The translations under genes were made by a program, and so were the position numbers. From Acidobacteriota bacterium (lineage in GTDB: Bacteria > Acidobacteriota > Blastocatellia > Pyrinomonadales > Pyrinomonadaceae), in assembly GCA_003223025.1 (NCBI GenBank), contig QHXR01000017.1:1-64000 (forward strand): a stretch of DNA of 64,000 nt. The letters are read 5' to 3'. The notes under the pieces were generated by a model. That model saw nothing but the letters and a program-made list of their open reading frames with translations. It had not been told where the DNA came from and did no database searches. Positions 16,904 to 26,071 of the stretch are shown here, one piece after another. Positions within the stretch are counted from its first letter, which is position 1; each line of letters opens with the position of its first letter.

Positions 16904-18608
16904 GAGTCTTCAAAACCCAACCGTTTGGATCTACTACCGGCTTGCTTTGGCGATATTCGACTTGACCCTTTCCATCTTTCATCTCGACTCGCTGCGACTT
17001 TCCATCGACAACGACGTCGATTGGCATCGGGAACTGCATTCCGTTCGGCGTCTCCCACCGGAAAAGTATGAAGCATTTCGTTGTCCCGCCGCCCGTCATG
17101 GGTGTCTGACACGAACCTTCCTGAACCACGAGCTTCGGCAATTTCGGCTGACGCAAATACAGCTCGAAAAACCAGTCGAGATCCATCTTCGATTCCTCTT
17201 CGGCTATCGTCAGAAAATCGTCGGTGTTGACAAGTCGTTCCTGTCGGCCGTCGGTCAGCTTCTCCATCGCTTTCGTCGGATAAGCCATGCGGTGCAGCGC
17301 ACGGAAGAATGCGTCGTCGCCGATCAGGTATCGGAGAGCGTGCAGAACAAGAGAGCCTTTACCGTAGATGTCGCCATCGGAATTCAGATAGTCCGGCTCG
17401 GACATGTAAACCTGATAGGCGATCTTCGGTTCGCGCGGAGCGACAGCCTGCTTATTGCGCAGACCTTTCACACGTCCCTGCATTGACTTGAAGTACGCTT
17501 CTTTTCCGTGCAGGTGCTCCTGATAAAGACTGTCCATGTACGACTGAAAGCCTTCGTGGATCCAGAAGTCGCGCCAGTCGCTCGCCGTCACGAGATTCGC
17601 CCAATATTCGTGACCGAACTCGTGAAGCAAAAGACCATCGGTACCGTCCGCGTCGCTTTTGAATTTATTGCCGTACGCAATATCGGTCGAATGTTCCATT
17701 CCGAGATGCGGCGTCTCGACGATGCCGACTTTCTGCGAGCGAAACGGATACGGCCCGAGATATTTTTCGTAGTAAGCAAGATATTTTTTCTGCTCGACGA
17801 TCAAGCCCGCTGCTTTGCTTTCGTCTTCGGGAAGCACATAGAAATAGATCGGCATCATCGTGCCGTCGATAGATTTGTATTTGTCCTGGACGATCTTGTA
17901 CGGCGCCGCGTTGAAGACGATGGAGTAGTTCGCGATCGGATTTGTCATCCGCCAGTTGTACGTCGACGTGCCGTCGGAATTCTTTTTCACGCCTTCGAAT
18001 TTTCCCGGGCCGGTCGCGATCAGCGGATCGGGAACCGTGATGTGCATAGTGGCCATCGCCGGTTTATCGGACGGATGATCCTTGCAAGGGAATAGAAGAT
18101 CGGCTCCATCGTTCTGTAACGCAACCGAGATCCAGTCCGCACCGCTCGGGGTCTTCTCCCACATGAAACCTCCGATCCACGGCGGCTTCGGAGCGACGCG
18201 AGGGACGCCGGAATAGGTGGTCTCGATCGTGATCTCATCATTGACCTGTTTCGTCATGCGAAACCAGATCCAGAGCTGGCCCGCGCGTCGTTGCCATTTC
18301 AGATCGCGCATCGCAGTATCCAGACCGTACGGTTCCGCGATCCGCTCCACCGTGTACGGCTCATCGAGATCCAGAACGATCACGTTGGTTGGAATTACGA
18401 TCTTCGCCGTCATGACGCTCTTTCCAGAAATTGATTTCGTCTTCGGATCCACTTTGAGAGTGAGGTCATAGGAATGAACATCAAATACTGCCTGCTCGAA
18501 CATCAGAGGTCCGCCCGTATTTGTAGGACGGACTCCGAGCTCGCGTTGGGCGAAAGATGATAGAACAGCGGCGAAGACAAGCAAGAGTGATTGCAGAGTA
18601 GATTTCAT
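16899..18608 (-). CDS. Secreted M1-family aminopeptidase
   Basis: 569 residues from MKSTLQSLLLVFAAVLSSFA, a signal peptide. An N-terminal beta saddle domain is followed by the gluzincin core: HEFGHEYWANLVTASDWRDF-WIHEGF contains HExxH and the third zinc ligand Glu 19 residues after it, and GMEHST takes the place of the GAMEN exopeptidase motif. This supports a zinc aminopeptidase working outside the cytoplasm. The family's long C-terminal helical domain is absent, so it belongs to the short M1 group. An upstream ATG at 18683 would give a non-signal N-terminus and was rejected. GC-rich repeats precede it. Confidence 0.92.
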   Translation of the reverse strand: MKSTLQSLLLVFAAVLSSFAQRELGVRPTNTGGPLMFEQAVFDVHSYDLTLKVDPKTKSISGKSVMTAKIVIPTNVIVLDLDEPYTVERIAEPYGLDTAMRDLKWQRRAGQLWIWFRMTKQVNDEITIETTYSGVPRVAPKPPWIGGFMWEKTPSGADWISVALQNDGADLLFPCKDHPSDKPAMATMHITVPDPLIATGPGKFEGVKKNSDGTSTYNWRMTNPIANYSIVFNAAPYKIVQDKYKSIDGTMMPIYFYVLPEDESKAAGLIVEQKKYLAYYEKYLGPYPFRSQKVGIVETPHLGMEHSTDIAYGNKFKSDADGTDGLLLHEFGHEYWANLVTASDWRDFWIHEGFQSYMDSLYQEHLHGKEAYFKSMQGRVKGLRNKQAVAPREPKIAYQVYMSEPDYLNSDGDIYGKGSLVLHALRYLIGDDAFFRALHRMAYPTKAMEKLTDGRQERLVNTDDFLTIAEEESKMDLDWFFELYLRQPKLPKLVVQEGSCQTPMTGGGTTKCFILFRWETPNGMQFPMPIDVVVDGKSQRVEMKDGKGQVEYRQSKPVVDPNGWVLKTQ

Positions 18609-18684
18609 ATTCGGTTGAAGGAAGATTCTTGAATCAGGTAAGCACATTATCGTGCGCAAGTTGGCCCCGGGCAAGCCGCTCACC

Positions 18685-19060
18685 GGGCTTTAGCCAAATA
18701 GGAATTGCCCCGGCGCTTTAGCCCGGGGTAAACAGACAAGAAAAGGCTTTGGCATTAGCCCAATATGAATTGCCCCGGCGCTTCAGCGAGGGTTTGCGAA
18801 TGAAGATAGAGTCTTGCTTTAGCCCAATATGAATTGCCCCGGCGCTTTAGCCCGGGTTTTGCGAATAAAGAAAAATCTTGGCTTTAGCCCAATATGAATT
18901 GCCCCGGCGCTTTAGCCCGGGGCGCGGTTTCCATCCAGCTCACGGCTTTAGCCAAATCTCTTTCCGCATGCGAGAGGATTTTCGGCTAAAGCCAAAGCCT
19001 TTCCTTGTCATTAACCCCGGGCTAAAGCGCCGGGGCAATTCATATTTGGCTAAAGCCTGA
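18685..19060. repeat. Array of TTTAGCCCAATATGAATTGC repeats
   Basis: Four direct copies (starting near 18690, 18754, 18813 and 18880, spacing about 60-67 bases) of a unit that continues CCCGGCGCTTTAGCCCGGGG, and a fifth copy in inverted orientation at about 19013-19059. Spacers are unlike one another. There is no nearby cas gene; these are palindromic REP-type units. Confidence 0.8.
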
Positions 19061-19174
19061 AAACGATCGATTTGTACCGACTTGCAACTTATATTGGGCT
19101 GAACCCAAAATTAATTTCGGTCAGCCAATGCTTCACCTTTACACTCGGCCACCTATAGAAAATAATTATCAGCG

Positions 19175-19825
19175 ATGTTCAGGAATATTCTCTCTACGGG
19201 CATATTTATTTGTGCATGTTTCTCTTTTGGATTTGGTCAAACGAGCCCGCCAAAGGTGAATCCACGTCCGACACCGCCGCCGAGTGCGCCCGCCGCTGAG
19301 CCGTTCGACAAAGCCGATGTGCAAACGATGGCGTCGAAATGTGTGTCGCTTGATACCGAGGCCGGCATTATCGAGCTGGAGTTATATCCCGAGCACGCAC
19401 CAGAATCAGTACGTAACTTTTTGAATCTGACGGCGACGGGACTTTTCGATGGAACGAGTTTCAGCCGTGTCGTTCCGGGTTTCGTTATCCAGGGCGGAAA
19501 CATGTGGTCGCGTGAAGGCGGCAAGGTCACGCGTGCGGTCGGCGACCGCGCGAGACGGACCATTCCGGATGAACCGAACAAGATCATTCACGAGCGCGGC
19601 GTCGTCTCGATGGCGCGGCCCGACGAACCAAATCAAGCGACGACAGATTTCTTTATTCTGCTTTCGTCAGCGCCGTTTCTGGATGGAAAGTTCGCCGCAT
19701 TCGGACGCGTGACAAAGGGAATGGAAGTCGTGGATGCGATCAACAAAGCACCAGTGCACGAAGAGAAGCCGGAGAAGCCGGTGAGGGTGAGAAAGGCGAT
19801 GATGGGCCCCTGCCACTCAAATTAA
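19175..19825 (+). CDS. Secreted cyclophilin-type peptidyl-prolyl isomerase
   Basis: 216 residues. Signal peptide (FRNILSTGIFICACFSFGFG), a Pro-rich linker (NPRPTPPPSAPAAEP), then a cyclophilin domain at about 55-212. Core motifs are ELYPEHAPESVRNFLNL, FDGTSFSRVVPGFVIQGG (with the catalytic Arg in FSRVVPGF), VSMARPDEPNQATTDFFIL and LDGKFAAFGRVTKGMEVVD. It isomerises prolyl bonds in exported proteins. The linker and signal place it in the periplasm or attached near the membrane. No neighbour appears functionally tied to it. Confidence 0.94.
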   Translation: MFRNILSTGIFICACFSFGFGQTSPPKVNPRPTPPPSAPAAEPFDKADVQTMASKCVSLDTEAGIIELELYPEHAPESVRNFLNLTATGLFDGTSFSRVVPGFVIQGGNMWSREGGKVTRAVGDRARRTIPDEPNKIIHERGVVSMARPDEPNQATTDFFILLSSAPFLDGKFAAFGRVTKGMEVVDAINKAPVHEEKPEKPVRVRKAMMGPCHSN

Positions 19826-19843
19826 GTTCAAGTTCGCTACAAC

Positions 19844-19912
19844 TACTAACCGCAGATAACGCAGATCTTTTTAAAAGAATCCGCGTGATTTGCGTCATCT
19901 GCGGTTAAAAAA
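19844..19912. repeat. CCGCAGAT hairpin repeat
   Basis: Arms AACCGCAGATAACGCAGAT and ATTTGCGTCATCTGCGGTT form a hairpin about 65 bp long downstream of the cyclophilin gene. Same family as 5338, 25637, 29691 and 55136. Confidence 0.75.
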
Positions 19913-19931
19913 CTAACAGCCGATCTCAACG

Positions 19932-20252
19932 CTACTCATCGGAGAAATCAAGATCCAGCGTCATTCGATATTCATTCGCCATCGACGGATGACCGTGAGC
20001 CATCGAGACGTCGATTCCATGTCGGTAAATCTCAGCCGCCTTTTCGCGATTACCGGAGAGCGCGTAGGCATTGGCGAGAGTTCCGTACGCGTTTCCCTCG
20101 TCCTCAGACTGTGAAAGGTAGCTCTCGAGCACACGGATCACATCCGCGTGCTGGCCAAGCTTTTCATATTCCTTCGCGAGACCGAACATCACCATCGTAT
20201 TCGACGGATCGGCCTCAAGCATTTGTTGGAAAACTTGTATGCGATCGCTCAT
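19932..20252 (-). CDS. Small tetratricopeptide-repeat protein
   Basis: 106 residues from MSDRIQVFQQMLEADPSNTM. Two to three TPR units can be read: residues about 4-36 (FQQMLEADPSNTMVMFGLAKEYEKLG), 37-70 (QHADVIRVLESYLSQSEDEGNAYGTLANAYALSG) and a third beginning NREKAAEIYRHGID. A cytoplasmic protein-interaction scaffold is the usual role; no catalytic part exists. It begins one base after the stop of the broken SYLF gene and may be read from its transcript. Confidence 0.85.
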   Translation of the reverse strand: MSDRIQVFQQMLEADPSNTMVMFGLAKEYEKLGQHADVIRVLESYLSQSEDEGNAYGTLANAYALSGNREKAAEIYRHGIDVSMAHGHPSMANEYRMTLDLDFSDE

Positions 20253-20253
20253 A

Positions 20254-20920
20254 TCAACGACCAAATCCGTATTGCGCGACAGTCTCGCCGAATTTCCTCA
20301 GAGCCGCCGGAGCTGCAGTCGCGGGAAGAGCCGGCTGCCCGATGATGCCTTTCAAGTTTTTTTCGTAGATCGCCCGGTTAAGATCTTTGTCCGAATTTAT
20401 CGAGACGCCTTTGAGTGAAACGCCGGCGAACAAACCTTTGCTGCGCGAATAGGTAAGGATCTCGGCGTCAAACGTCGCATTCGTCGATGCGGCTGCAGTT
20501 CGCCCGACCGGGCCGGCAGCGACGCTTCCTTCGCCGCCGAGCTCGAATTTATCTTCAACCAGGCCCTTCATTCCACCGTCGTTCATCACGAGCATGATGA
20601 GGTCGGTCTTCGATCCGCCGATCTGAAATCCGATGCTTCCGCCGGCCATGTTCAGAAACGCCGGTGCGCTCCATTTCTGTCCGAGTCGTCGGACCGCGAC
20701 GCCTTTTCCGCCTTGGCCGCCCGGCTTTTGCGTTTGCGAAGAGATCCCGCGGGATCGACTTGTCTCTGATCGACATTATCTGATTCAGAACCGCCGACGC
20801 ATCATTCACGCGCTTGACCGCATCCTGCAGGTCCTTACCCGTACCTTTTTGTGCGAATGCATTTGTCGTGACTACGACAAGTAGAGCGACGGAAACGATG
20901 GCGGAAAATATTGATTTCAT
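20254..20920 (-). pseudogene. SYLF-domain (Ysc84-type) secreted lipid-binding protein, internally deleted
   Basis: Two frames together make one gene. The upstream part has a signal peptide (MKSIFSAIVSVALLVVVTTNAFA) and the SYLF start KRVNDASAVLNQIM...IPRDLFANAKA. The downstream part resumes in another frame as GGQGGKGVAVRR, then MAGGSIGFQIGGSKTDLIMLVMN and ends KFGETVAQYGFGR. In intact homologues about 15 residues (IAVFP...-type) separate NAKA from GGxGGKG; here they are missing and the frame changes near 20722-20732. So a deletion not divisible by three probably inactivated it. Confidence 0.75.
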
Positions 20921-21008
20921 TGATGAGCCTCCTTGAATTAGTAAGTGCAGTATAGCAACAATGCGACGCTAAGCTGGTCGCTACCGCTGCCGCCTCACGA
21001 TTCTTCGT

Positions 21009-22022
21009 TCAGAAAAGAGATTGCTGTGCCGGTTGGGCGGGCGGCGGCTCCTGTTCAGCGGGCGACTCGTGCTGTCTGAACCCGAGACGCTTTGCGTGAA
21101 AATCGAAAAGCTTACGCGTCACTTCCCATTGCTCAGTCTTTCCGGTACTCCGTTCCTTGAACGTTCGATGCTGCAACTGTCCACCACGTTCACGCTTCAT
21201 CGCGTTGGTGATCTTTGTGACCGCTGTCGGTGAAAGTTTCTCATGCATCTTCGCAACGAAGTATTGCTCGATCGAATCGCTGTCGAGATGAAGCATCGAC
21301 ATGAACGCGCGCGTCGCTCCGGCGTTCTTCGCGCGTTCGAGAAGCTTTGGAATATCAGATTCGTTGTAACCGGGAATCACCGGAGCGACGCCGATGCCGA
21401 CCGGGATGCCGGCGTTCGCGATCGTCTCCATCGCTCGGAATCGCGCTTCGGGAACGGGCGTGTACGGCTCGAACGGATTCGACTTTTCCTTCGTCAGGAA
21501 CGGGAGCGAAAAAAAGACCGAGACATTCAGCTTTTTCAGAACGTCGATATCGCGCGTCACAAGCGGTGACTTCGTGATCACCCCGACTGGTACGCCAAAG
21601 TCGGCGCACACTATCAAACATTTTCTCGTTAGCTCGTAACTCGCCTCGAGCGGCAGATACGGATCCGTCGCGAAAGAGAAATCGACATGCGGCATCTTCT
21701 GCTTTGTCTTCTTTAATTCTTCGCGAAGAACTTGCGGTGCGTTTGGTTTGACGACGATCTTTGTCTCGAAATCGGTACCGGCTCCGTAGCCGAGGAATTC
21801 GTGATACCTTCGGGCGAAACAATACGTGCATCCGTGAACGCAGCCGCGATAACAGTTCACGGTGAATCGCCATCCGCCTTCCCAATCGGATGCGAACGCT
21901 TTCGTGATCATCTTCTTCGTCGCGATCTCTTCAAAAACCTCGAGCTTGGTCGGCGGCGGCTCGCCTATATATTCGGCGGAGTATTTATCGAAGGGATTCG
22001 GAGGATTCGCTATATGTCGCAC
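21009..22022 (-). CDS. Radical SAM protein of the Rv2578c/PA0069 (SPL-like) family
   Basis: 337 residues. The cysteines in NCYRGCVHGCTYCFARRYHE fit the CxxxCxxC [4Fe-4S] pattern (CVHGCTYC) with the family's extra upstream Cys. PPNPFDKY near the N-terminus, TDFETKIVVKPNAP, SFATDPYLPLEASYELTRKCL and GVAPVIPGYNESDIPKLLERAK are characteristic of this group, which is related to spore photoproduct lyase but has no proven reaction. The C-terminus is Pro/Gln-rich (EQEPPPAQPAQQSLF). It stands alone between the SYLF remnant and a GNAT gene. Confidence 0.9.
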   Translation of the reverse strand: MRHIANPPNPFDKYSAEYIGEPPPTKLEVFEEIATKKMITKAFASDWEGGWRFTVNCYRGCVHGCTYCFARRYHEFLGYGAGTDFETKIVVKPNAPQVLREELKKTKQKMPHVDFSFATDPYLPLEASYELTRKCLIVCADFGVPVGVITKSPLVTRDIDVLKKLNVSVFFSLPFLTKEKSNPFEPYTPVPEARFRAMETIANAGIPVGIGVAPVIPGYNESDIPKLLERAKNAGATRAFMSMLHLDSDSIEQYFVAKMHEKLSPTAVTKITNAMKRERGGQLQHRTFKERSTGKTEQWEVTRKLFDFHAKRLGFRQHESPAEQEPPPAQPAQQSLF

Positions 22023-22173
22023 ATATGAAACAGTAGCCTATTCGCGGGCCGTTTTGCAAGGTTTGCGACGCGGGGAGGGTGTGACGCGGCGACGCGGAGA
22101 AACGGCGGGCAAGATTAGATATCAGAAATGAAGGTCCGAACGACGCACTCCGCGTCTCCGTGTCCCGGAGTCG
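22023..22173. other. Short intergenic region with GCG-rich inverted words
   Basis: Contains GACGCGGCGACGCGGAGA and later CTCCGCGTCTCCGTGTC, an imperfect inverted pair between two genes on the minus strand. It may act as a transcript hairpin; no gene is seen. Confidence 0.4.
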
Positions 22174-22701
22174 TTACAACTCCCGCTGCATAAGCAGATC
22201 AGTTTGTGGGTCCGAGCCAAGTTGGAACGTATGTTTCCCCACGGCTTCGAACCCGTTTTTTTCGTAGAAGCGTTGTGCCCGGGGATTGTATTCCCACACG
22301 CCGAGCCACATGACATCACGGTCCTCGGCGCGGGCGCGTTCGAAACACGCATCCATTAACATTTGGCCGACTCCCTGGCCGAGGTGTTTTTGATGTGTGT
22401 AGAGGCGGGACAATTCAACCGGCCGATCCGCCGTGATTCCCGGTTCGATGTTGTCGACGATTATCTTCGAATAGCCAGCCGCTTCGCCATCGATATCCGC
22501 TATCAGAAAAATATTCTTCATATCAGCAAGCTCGGATGCGATCTGATCCTCATTGAAAGCCAGCCGCATGTAGTGATTTAGATCGTCCGGTGCATTTTTC
22601 GGATGATGAGCAAACGCGTCCCAGAAAGTCGTGTACGCGAGATCGGTCAGAATCTTTGCGTCGTCGATGGTGGCTTGGCGGATGGTGATCGGATTCATCA
22701 A
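22174..22701 (-). CDS. GNAT-family N-acetyltransferase
   Basis: 175 residues. Standard GNAT order: N-terminal ITIRQATIDDAKILTDLAYTTF, the central strand EAAGYSKIIV, the acetyl-CoA pyrophosphate loop RLYTHQKHLGQGVGQMLM (Q/RxxGxG/A) at about 110-128, and WLGVWEYNPRAQRFYEKNGFEAVG at the end. It transfers acetyl from acetyl-CoA to an unknown amine, possibly an amino acid or small metabolite. ATGATG start: either codon is possible. It is the second GNAT-type protein in the window and unlike the small one at 2891. Confidence 0.9.
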   Translation of the reverse strand: MMNPITIRQATIDDAKILTDLAYTTFWDAFAHHPKNAPDDLNHYMRLAFNEDQIASELADMKNIFLIADIDGEAAGYSKIIVDNIEPGITADRPVELSRLYTHQKHLGQGVGQMLMDACFERARAEDRDVMWLGVWEYNPRAQRFYEKNGFEAVGKHTFQLGSDPQTDLLMQREL

Positions 22702-22770
22702 ACAAAAAAGATAATCTCAACACGGACAATGGCGGCTTAGAAAATTACTTTCATCCCGTCAGCATCCGCG

Positions 22771-23682
22771 TCAAACCATTTGACGCTCCTTGATCGCCCG
22801 AAGCGAAGCAAACTGAGATCCGTCATTCTTTCTCCAATCGCGTGAAGAGAATCTTACATTCAACACTCTCGCGACCTCGACCGCGATCGCGTCCTGCAAG
22901 GCGAAGACATTCGCGGCATCTTCATCGAAAGTTTTACCCCAAATTATCCTTCCGTTTGAGACGTCGACCATTTCAACCGCGACTCGGATCCTGTCTTGAT
23001 CGCGCTGCACCGATCCTGTCACGACGGCGTCGACTTGCATTGGCTGTCCGGTGTTGATCTCATCCGCATCGACCGACGCTGGGCGAACTATCAAATCCTC
23101 GACGCTCCCGAGACGAGCTCTCAGCGTATCGCTGATTCCGGTCCCGATAAATTCGTCTCTGCTAGCCGACACTTTGAAATTCATGACCGCGAGAGTTTGC
23201 GGACGAAATGGATCGCGATCGGTGAATGCCGACCACGCGAACGCGAGCGCGATGAGAAGAATTTGGGCGAATGCTAGCGAATACCCTCTGAAGGCGCCAG
23301 CGTCAAAGAAGGTCGACGTTTGAGCGACTCGTTGAATGACGTCTTCCGTAGCACGACGATCGATTGCGGCGACGAACGAGTAGCCTCGGCCGGGAACAGT
23401 GACGATGAATCTGTGATCTCGCGGTCGTTCGCCCAACGCTCGACGGAGAGCGGAGATCTGTTGCGTCAGATTATTTTCCTCAACGGCGGAGTCTGACCAC
23501 ACTGCATTCATCAGTTCGATCTTGCTAACAGTCGAACCGGAGTGACGGATCAGAAAAAGAAGCGTGTCGAATGATTTAGACGTGAGCGGGATCGGAGCTC
23601 CGTTGTGCAAAAGTTGGCGCCGCACGGGATCGACTCTGAAGCCGTCGAATTCGTAAACGAGATTTTCGATCTGTTCGCGCAT
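22771..23682 (-). CDS. CadC-type winged-helix membrane regulator
   Basis: 303 residues from [18 protein letters not shown]. Residues about 10-105 are an OmpR/CadC winged helix ([47 protein letters not shown]). One membrane helix follows ([20 protein letters not shown]), then a C-terminal domain ([31 protein letters not shown] ... [21 protein letters not shown]) that resembles the TolB/FlgO-like part of CadC-type sensors. It would bind DNA in the cytoplasm and sense outside. An earlier ATG (23814) gives an unlike N-terminus. It is divergent from the permease gene, a possible target. Confidence 0.85.
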   Translation of the reverse strand: MREQIENLVYEFDGFRVDPVRRQLLHNGAPIPLTSKSFDTLLFLIRHSGSTVSKIELMNAVWSDSAVEENNLTQQISALRRALGERPRDHRFIVTVPGRGYSFVAAIDRRATEDVIQRVAQTSTFFDAGAFRGYSLAFAQILLIALAFAWSAFTDRDPFRPQTLAVMNFKVSASRDEFIGTGISDTLRARLGSVEDLIVRPASVDADEINTGQPMQVDAVVTGSVQRDQDRIRVAVEMVDVSNGRIIWGKTFDEDAANVFALQDAIAVEVARVLNVRFSSRDWRKNDGSQFASLRAIKERQMV

Positions 23683-23964
23683 ACCAAGGTGGAGAGTTTC
23701 ACCATTATAGGTGACGGGATTCTGACTAACAATCTGGTGCAACGATGAAATCGGTTCTCGGCTTGGTTCGATCCTTTCCACTTTTTTCTGTGCGTTCTGT
23801 TGTTCTTGCACCAAGCCGAACCACCGAATACACAGAACGGACCGAAAAGGAGGCCAAGAGGAAGTCGGAACGAATCGATTTCATAAGATTTCACAAAATC
23901 TAACGACTTCGGCTGCTGCAATTGGTGAGACTGAGGCGGAGAATTTTTCCGTCCAGGTCGAACT

Positions 23965-25608
23965 ATGCAACTTTTTAGAATCAAACCCCTCGATGCGATC
24001 CTCAACGAAGCTCACGCCGAAGGTGAAGGAACCTTAAAGAAAACACTCGGAGCGACGGCCCTGACGTTACTTGGAGTCGGTGCGATCATCGGCACCGGAA
24101 TATTTGTTTTGACCGGGCAGGCAGCCGGCAAACACGCCGGACCTGCGGTCGTTATTTCGATGATCATCGCCGGCATCGTGAGCGCCCTCGCCGCGCTCTG
24201 CTATTCCGAATTCGCATCCGCCGTCCCGATCTCAGGATCGGCGTACACCTATGGTTACGCAACACTCGGCGAGTTTGTCGCGTGGATCATCGGTTGGGAT
24301 CTCATTCTGGAATACGCGTTCGGCGCGGCGACGGTCGCGGTCGGATGGTCGGGAAATGTCGTCAGCGTTCTCGCGGATCTCGGGATCAATTTTCCGATCG
24401 CGTTTAGCGCGGCACCCGGAACAAAGTTTGTAAGACTGAGCGAAGTGGCGGTTGGTCAGCTCGCGAATCTGCGGGTCGATCAATCGATCCTCAACCCTCC
24501 GGTCGGCTACAACGTACTAACCGACGAGCTAGCCAAGGGAATCTCGCAAGCCGGAATATCTCCTCCGATCGAGACCGCGATCTTTAATCTTCCGGCGATG
24601 CTCATCGCGTTTGCGGTTACGGCGTTGCTGGTCCGGGGAATTCAAGAATCCGCGAACTTCAATTCGGTCGTTGTGATGGTAAAGATCGCCGTCGTCGTAC
24701 TTTTCATAATCGCGGGAGTCGGCTACGTGAACACGCATCTGCTGGGCTTCGGATGTCAGCCCGGATCGGGCGATTGCCTGCAGTTCATTCCGCCGAACAC
24801 CGGAACATTTGGCGAGTACGGATACAGCGGAATTCTAACCGGAGCCTCGGTGATCTTCTTTGCGTACATCGGATTCGATGCGGTCTCGACGGCCGCACAG
24901 GAAGCGAAGAATCCGCAACGCGACATGCCGCGGGCGATCATCGGGTCGCTTCTGATCTGCACCGTGCTTTACATTCTCGTATCGGGGATCATGGTCGGTC
25001 TTGTTCCGTATACACAATTGAAAGAAGAAGCCGCGCCGATCGCGGCAGCGATCACCGCGGCGTCGAATCTTGCCGCCGAAGGTTCGACGACGAGCTACAT
25101 TCTCAAATCATTTTCCGTGATCATAAAGATCGGCGCGATCCTCGGATTGAGCTCGACAATGGTCGTGCAGATCATGGGACAGCCTCGGATTTTTTATTCG
25201 ATGGGCAAAGATGGATTACTTCCGTCCTGGGCAGCGAAAGTGCATCCGCGATTCCGAACTCCGCATGTGACGACGATGATCACCGGCGGGATCGTCGCAG
25301 TGATGGCGGCACTCGTGCCGATCTCGATGCTCGGTCAACTCGTCAGCATCGGAACGCTCTTCGCGTTCGTCATCGTCTCGATCGGTGTCATCGTTCTGCG
25401 TCGAACACGACCGGATCTGCCGCGACCTTTCAAAGTTCCTTTCTCACCGGTTCTTCCAATTCTTTCGGCAGGTGCGTCGCTATATCTGATGTACGGATTG
25501 CCGTTCGACACGTGGGCTCGACTGATCATCTGGATGGCGATCGGGTTGGCGATCTACTTCGGATACGGGATTCGGCATAGCAATTTGCGGTCGCAGCCTT
25601 CGGAGTAG
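23965..25608 (+). CDS. APC-superfamily amino-acid permease
   Basis: 547 residues with about 12 membrane segments. The first helix carries the substrate-binding GVGAIIGTGIFVLTGQAAG motif, followed by SALAALCYSEFASAVPISGSAYTY and FFAYIGFDAVSTAAQEAKNPQRDMPRAI, both diagnostic for the cationic amino-acid transporter branch. It imports amino acids by symport or exchange across the inner membrane. An insertion of polar residues between helices 4 and 5 (PGTKFVRLSEVAVGQ...) makes it longer than bare family members. The start MQLFRIKPLDAIL is typical. It is divergent from the CadC-type gene. Confidence 0.94.
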   Translation: MQLFRIKPLDAILNEAHAEGEGTLKKTLGATALTLLGVGAIIGTGIFVLTGQAAGKHAGPAVVISMIIAGIVSALAALCYSEFASAVPISGSAYTYGYATLGEFVAWIIGWDLILEYAFGAATVAVGWSGNVVSVLADLGINFPIAFSAAPGTKFVRLSEVAVGQLANLRVDQSILNPPVGYNVLTDELAKGISQAGISPPIETAIFNLPAMLIAFAVTALLVRGIQESANFNSVVVMVKIAVVVLFIIAGVGYVNTHLLGFGCQPGSGDCLQFIPPNTGTFGEYGYSGILTGASVIFFAYIGFDAVSTAAQEAKNPQRDMPRAIIGSLLICTVLYILVSGIMVGLVPYTQLKEEAAPIAAAITAASNLAAEGSTTSYILKSFSVIIKIGAILGLSSTMVVQIMGQPRIFYSMGKDGLLPSWAAKVHPRFRTPHVTTMITGGIVAVMAALVPISMLGQLVSIGTLFAFVIVSIGVIVLRRTRPDLPRPFKVPFSPVLPILSAGASLYLMYGLPFDTWARLIIWMAIGLAIYFGYGIRHSNLRSQPSE

Positions 25609-25636
25609 CTCGGAACTTCCGGTTGCGCACAAGCAT

Positions 25637-25703
25637 TAACCGCAGATGACGCAGACAGTGCAGATAAAAATTTTCTTAAATCTGCGCTATCTGCGGTTAA
25701 TGA
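25637..25703. repeat. CCGCAGAT hairpin repeat
   Basis: TTAACCGCAGATGACGCAGA and its inverted copy TCTGCGCTATCTGCGGTTAA flank a short loop, just after the permease gene. Bases 25704-25880 show nothing further. Confidence 0.75.
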
Positions 25704-25883
25704 CGTGAACGACTTCGCAACACAAAAAAGAAAAGGAATTTCAACAGGGATAGAAGGATGAACGGGACGCAGAAAATCCTCCATCGCCTTCATACCCGTC
25801 CGTCCGTTTCCTACTTCATGCTCGGGCTCCCGATCGTGTACGTAATGTCGCGGCCGGCGCGCAAAGTCGCGCGAAAAAGTTTC

Positions 25884-25912
25884 TTGACTTGATCGGGAGG
25901 GTGATATATAAG
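25884..25912 (+). promoter_or_regulatory. Sigma70-type promoter of the terpenoid-like operon
   Basis: TTGACT at 25884-25889 and TATAAG at 25907-25912 with exactly 17 bases between. It is one of the best matches to the housekeeping promoter consensus in the window. Expected transcription start is near 25919, which leaves a leader of about 150 bases before the first gene. Confidence 0.7.
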
Positions 25913-25937
25913 TTGCTCGAAAAAACACCTAGCTCTT

Positions 25938-26023
25938 AGCCGTTCGCGCGTTGTGAATGGCTTTGGGATTAACTAGAAAAGCCGCGCCGTGACACTTCCC
26001 ACGTCGTCGGGAGCGGCTTTTTT
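25938..26023 (+). promoter_or_regulatory. Leader RNA with mutually exclusive hairpins (candidate attenuator)
   Basis: Three pairings compete. Stem 1: AGCCGTTC (25938-25945) with GAATGGCT (25955-25962), 8 pairs. Stem 2: GGCTTT (25959-25964) with AAAGCC (25978-25983). Stem 3: AAAAGCCGC (25977-25985) with GCGGCTTTT (26013-26021) followed by more T, an intrinsic-terminator form. Stem 2 blocks both others. This is the layout of anti-antiterminator, antiterminator and terminator. The ligand or trigger is unknown; I recognise no named riboswitch class. Confidence 0.55.
25977..26023 (+). terminator. Intrinsic terminator inside the operon leader
   Basis: 9-bp stem AAAAGCCGC/GCGGCTTTT with a run of six T at 26018-26023, located between the promoter and the first gene rather than behind a gene. 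That placement suggests premature-termination control. Confidence 0.65.
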
Positions 26024-26071
26024 GCCAGCGTAGTAATTACCCGTCCCGGGAGTTTCGAAGAAGGAGGGAAT

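Noticed and set aside
18685-19060. CRISPR-like regular repeat spacing
   Set aside because: Units are palindromic GC-rich words with varying length, one is inverted, spacers contain further repeat pieces, and no cas gene is present.
25554-25928. Minus-strand open frame behind the permease gene
   Set aside because: It overlaps a hairpin repeat and the operon promoter, and its product is not protein-like.
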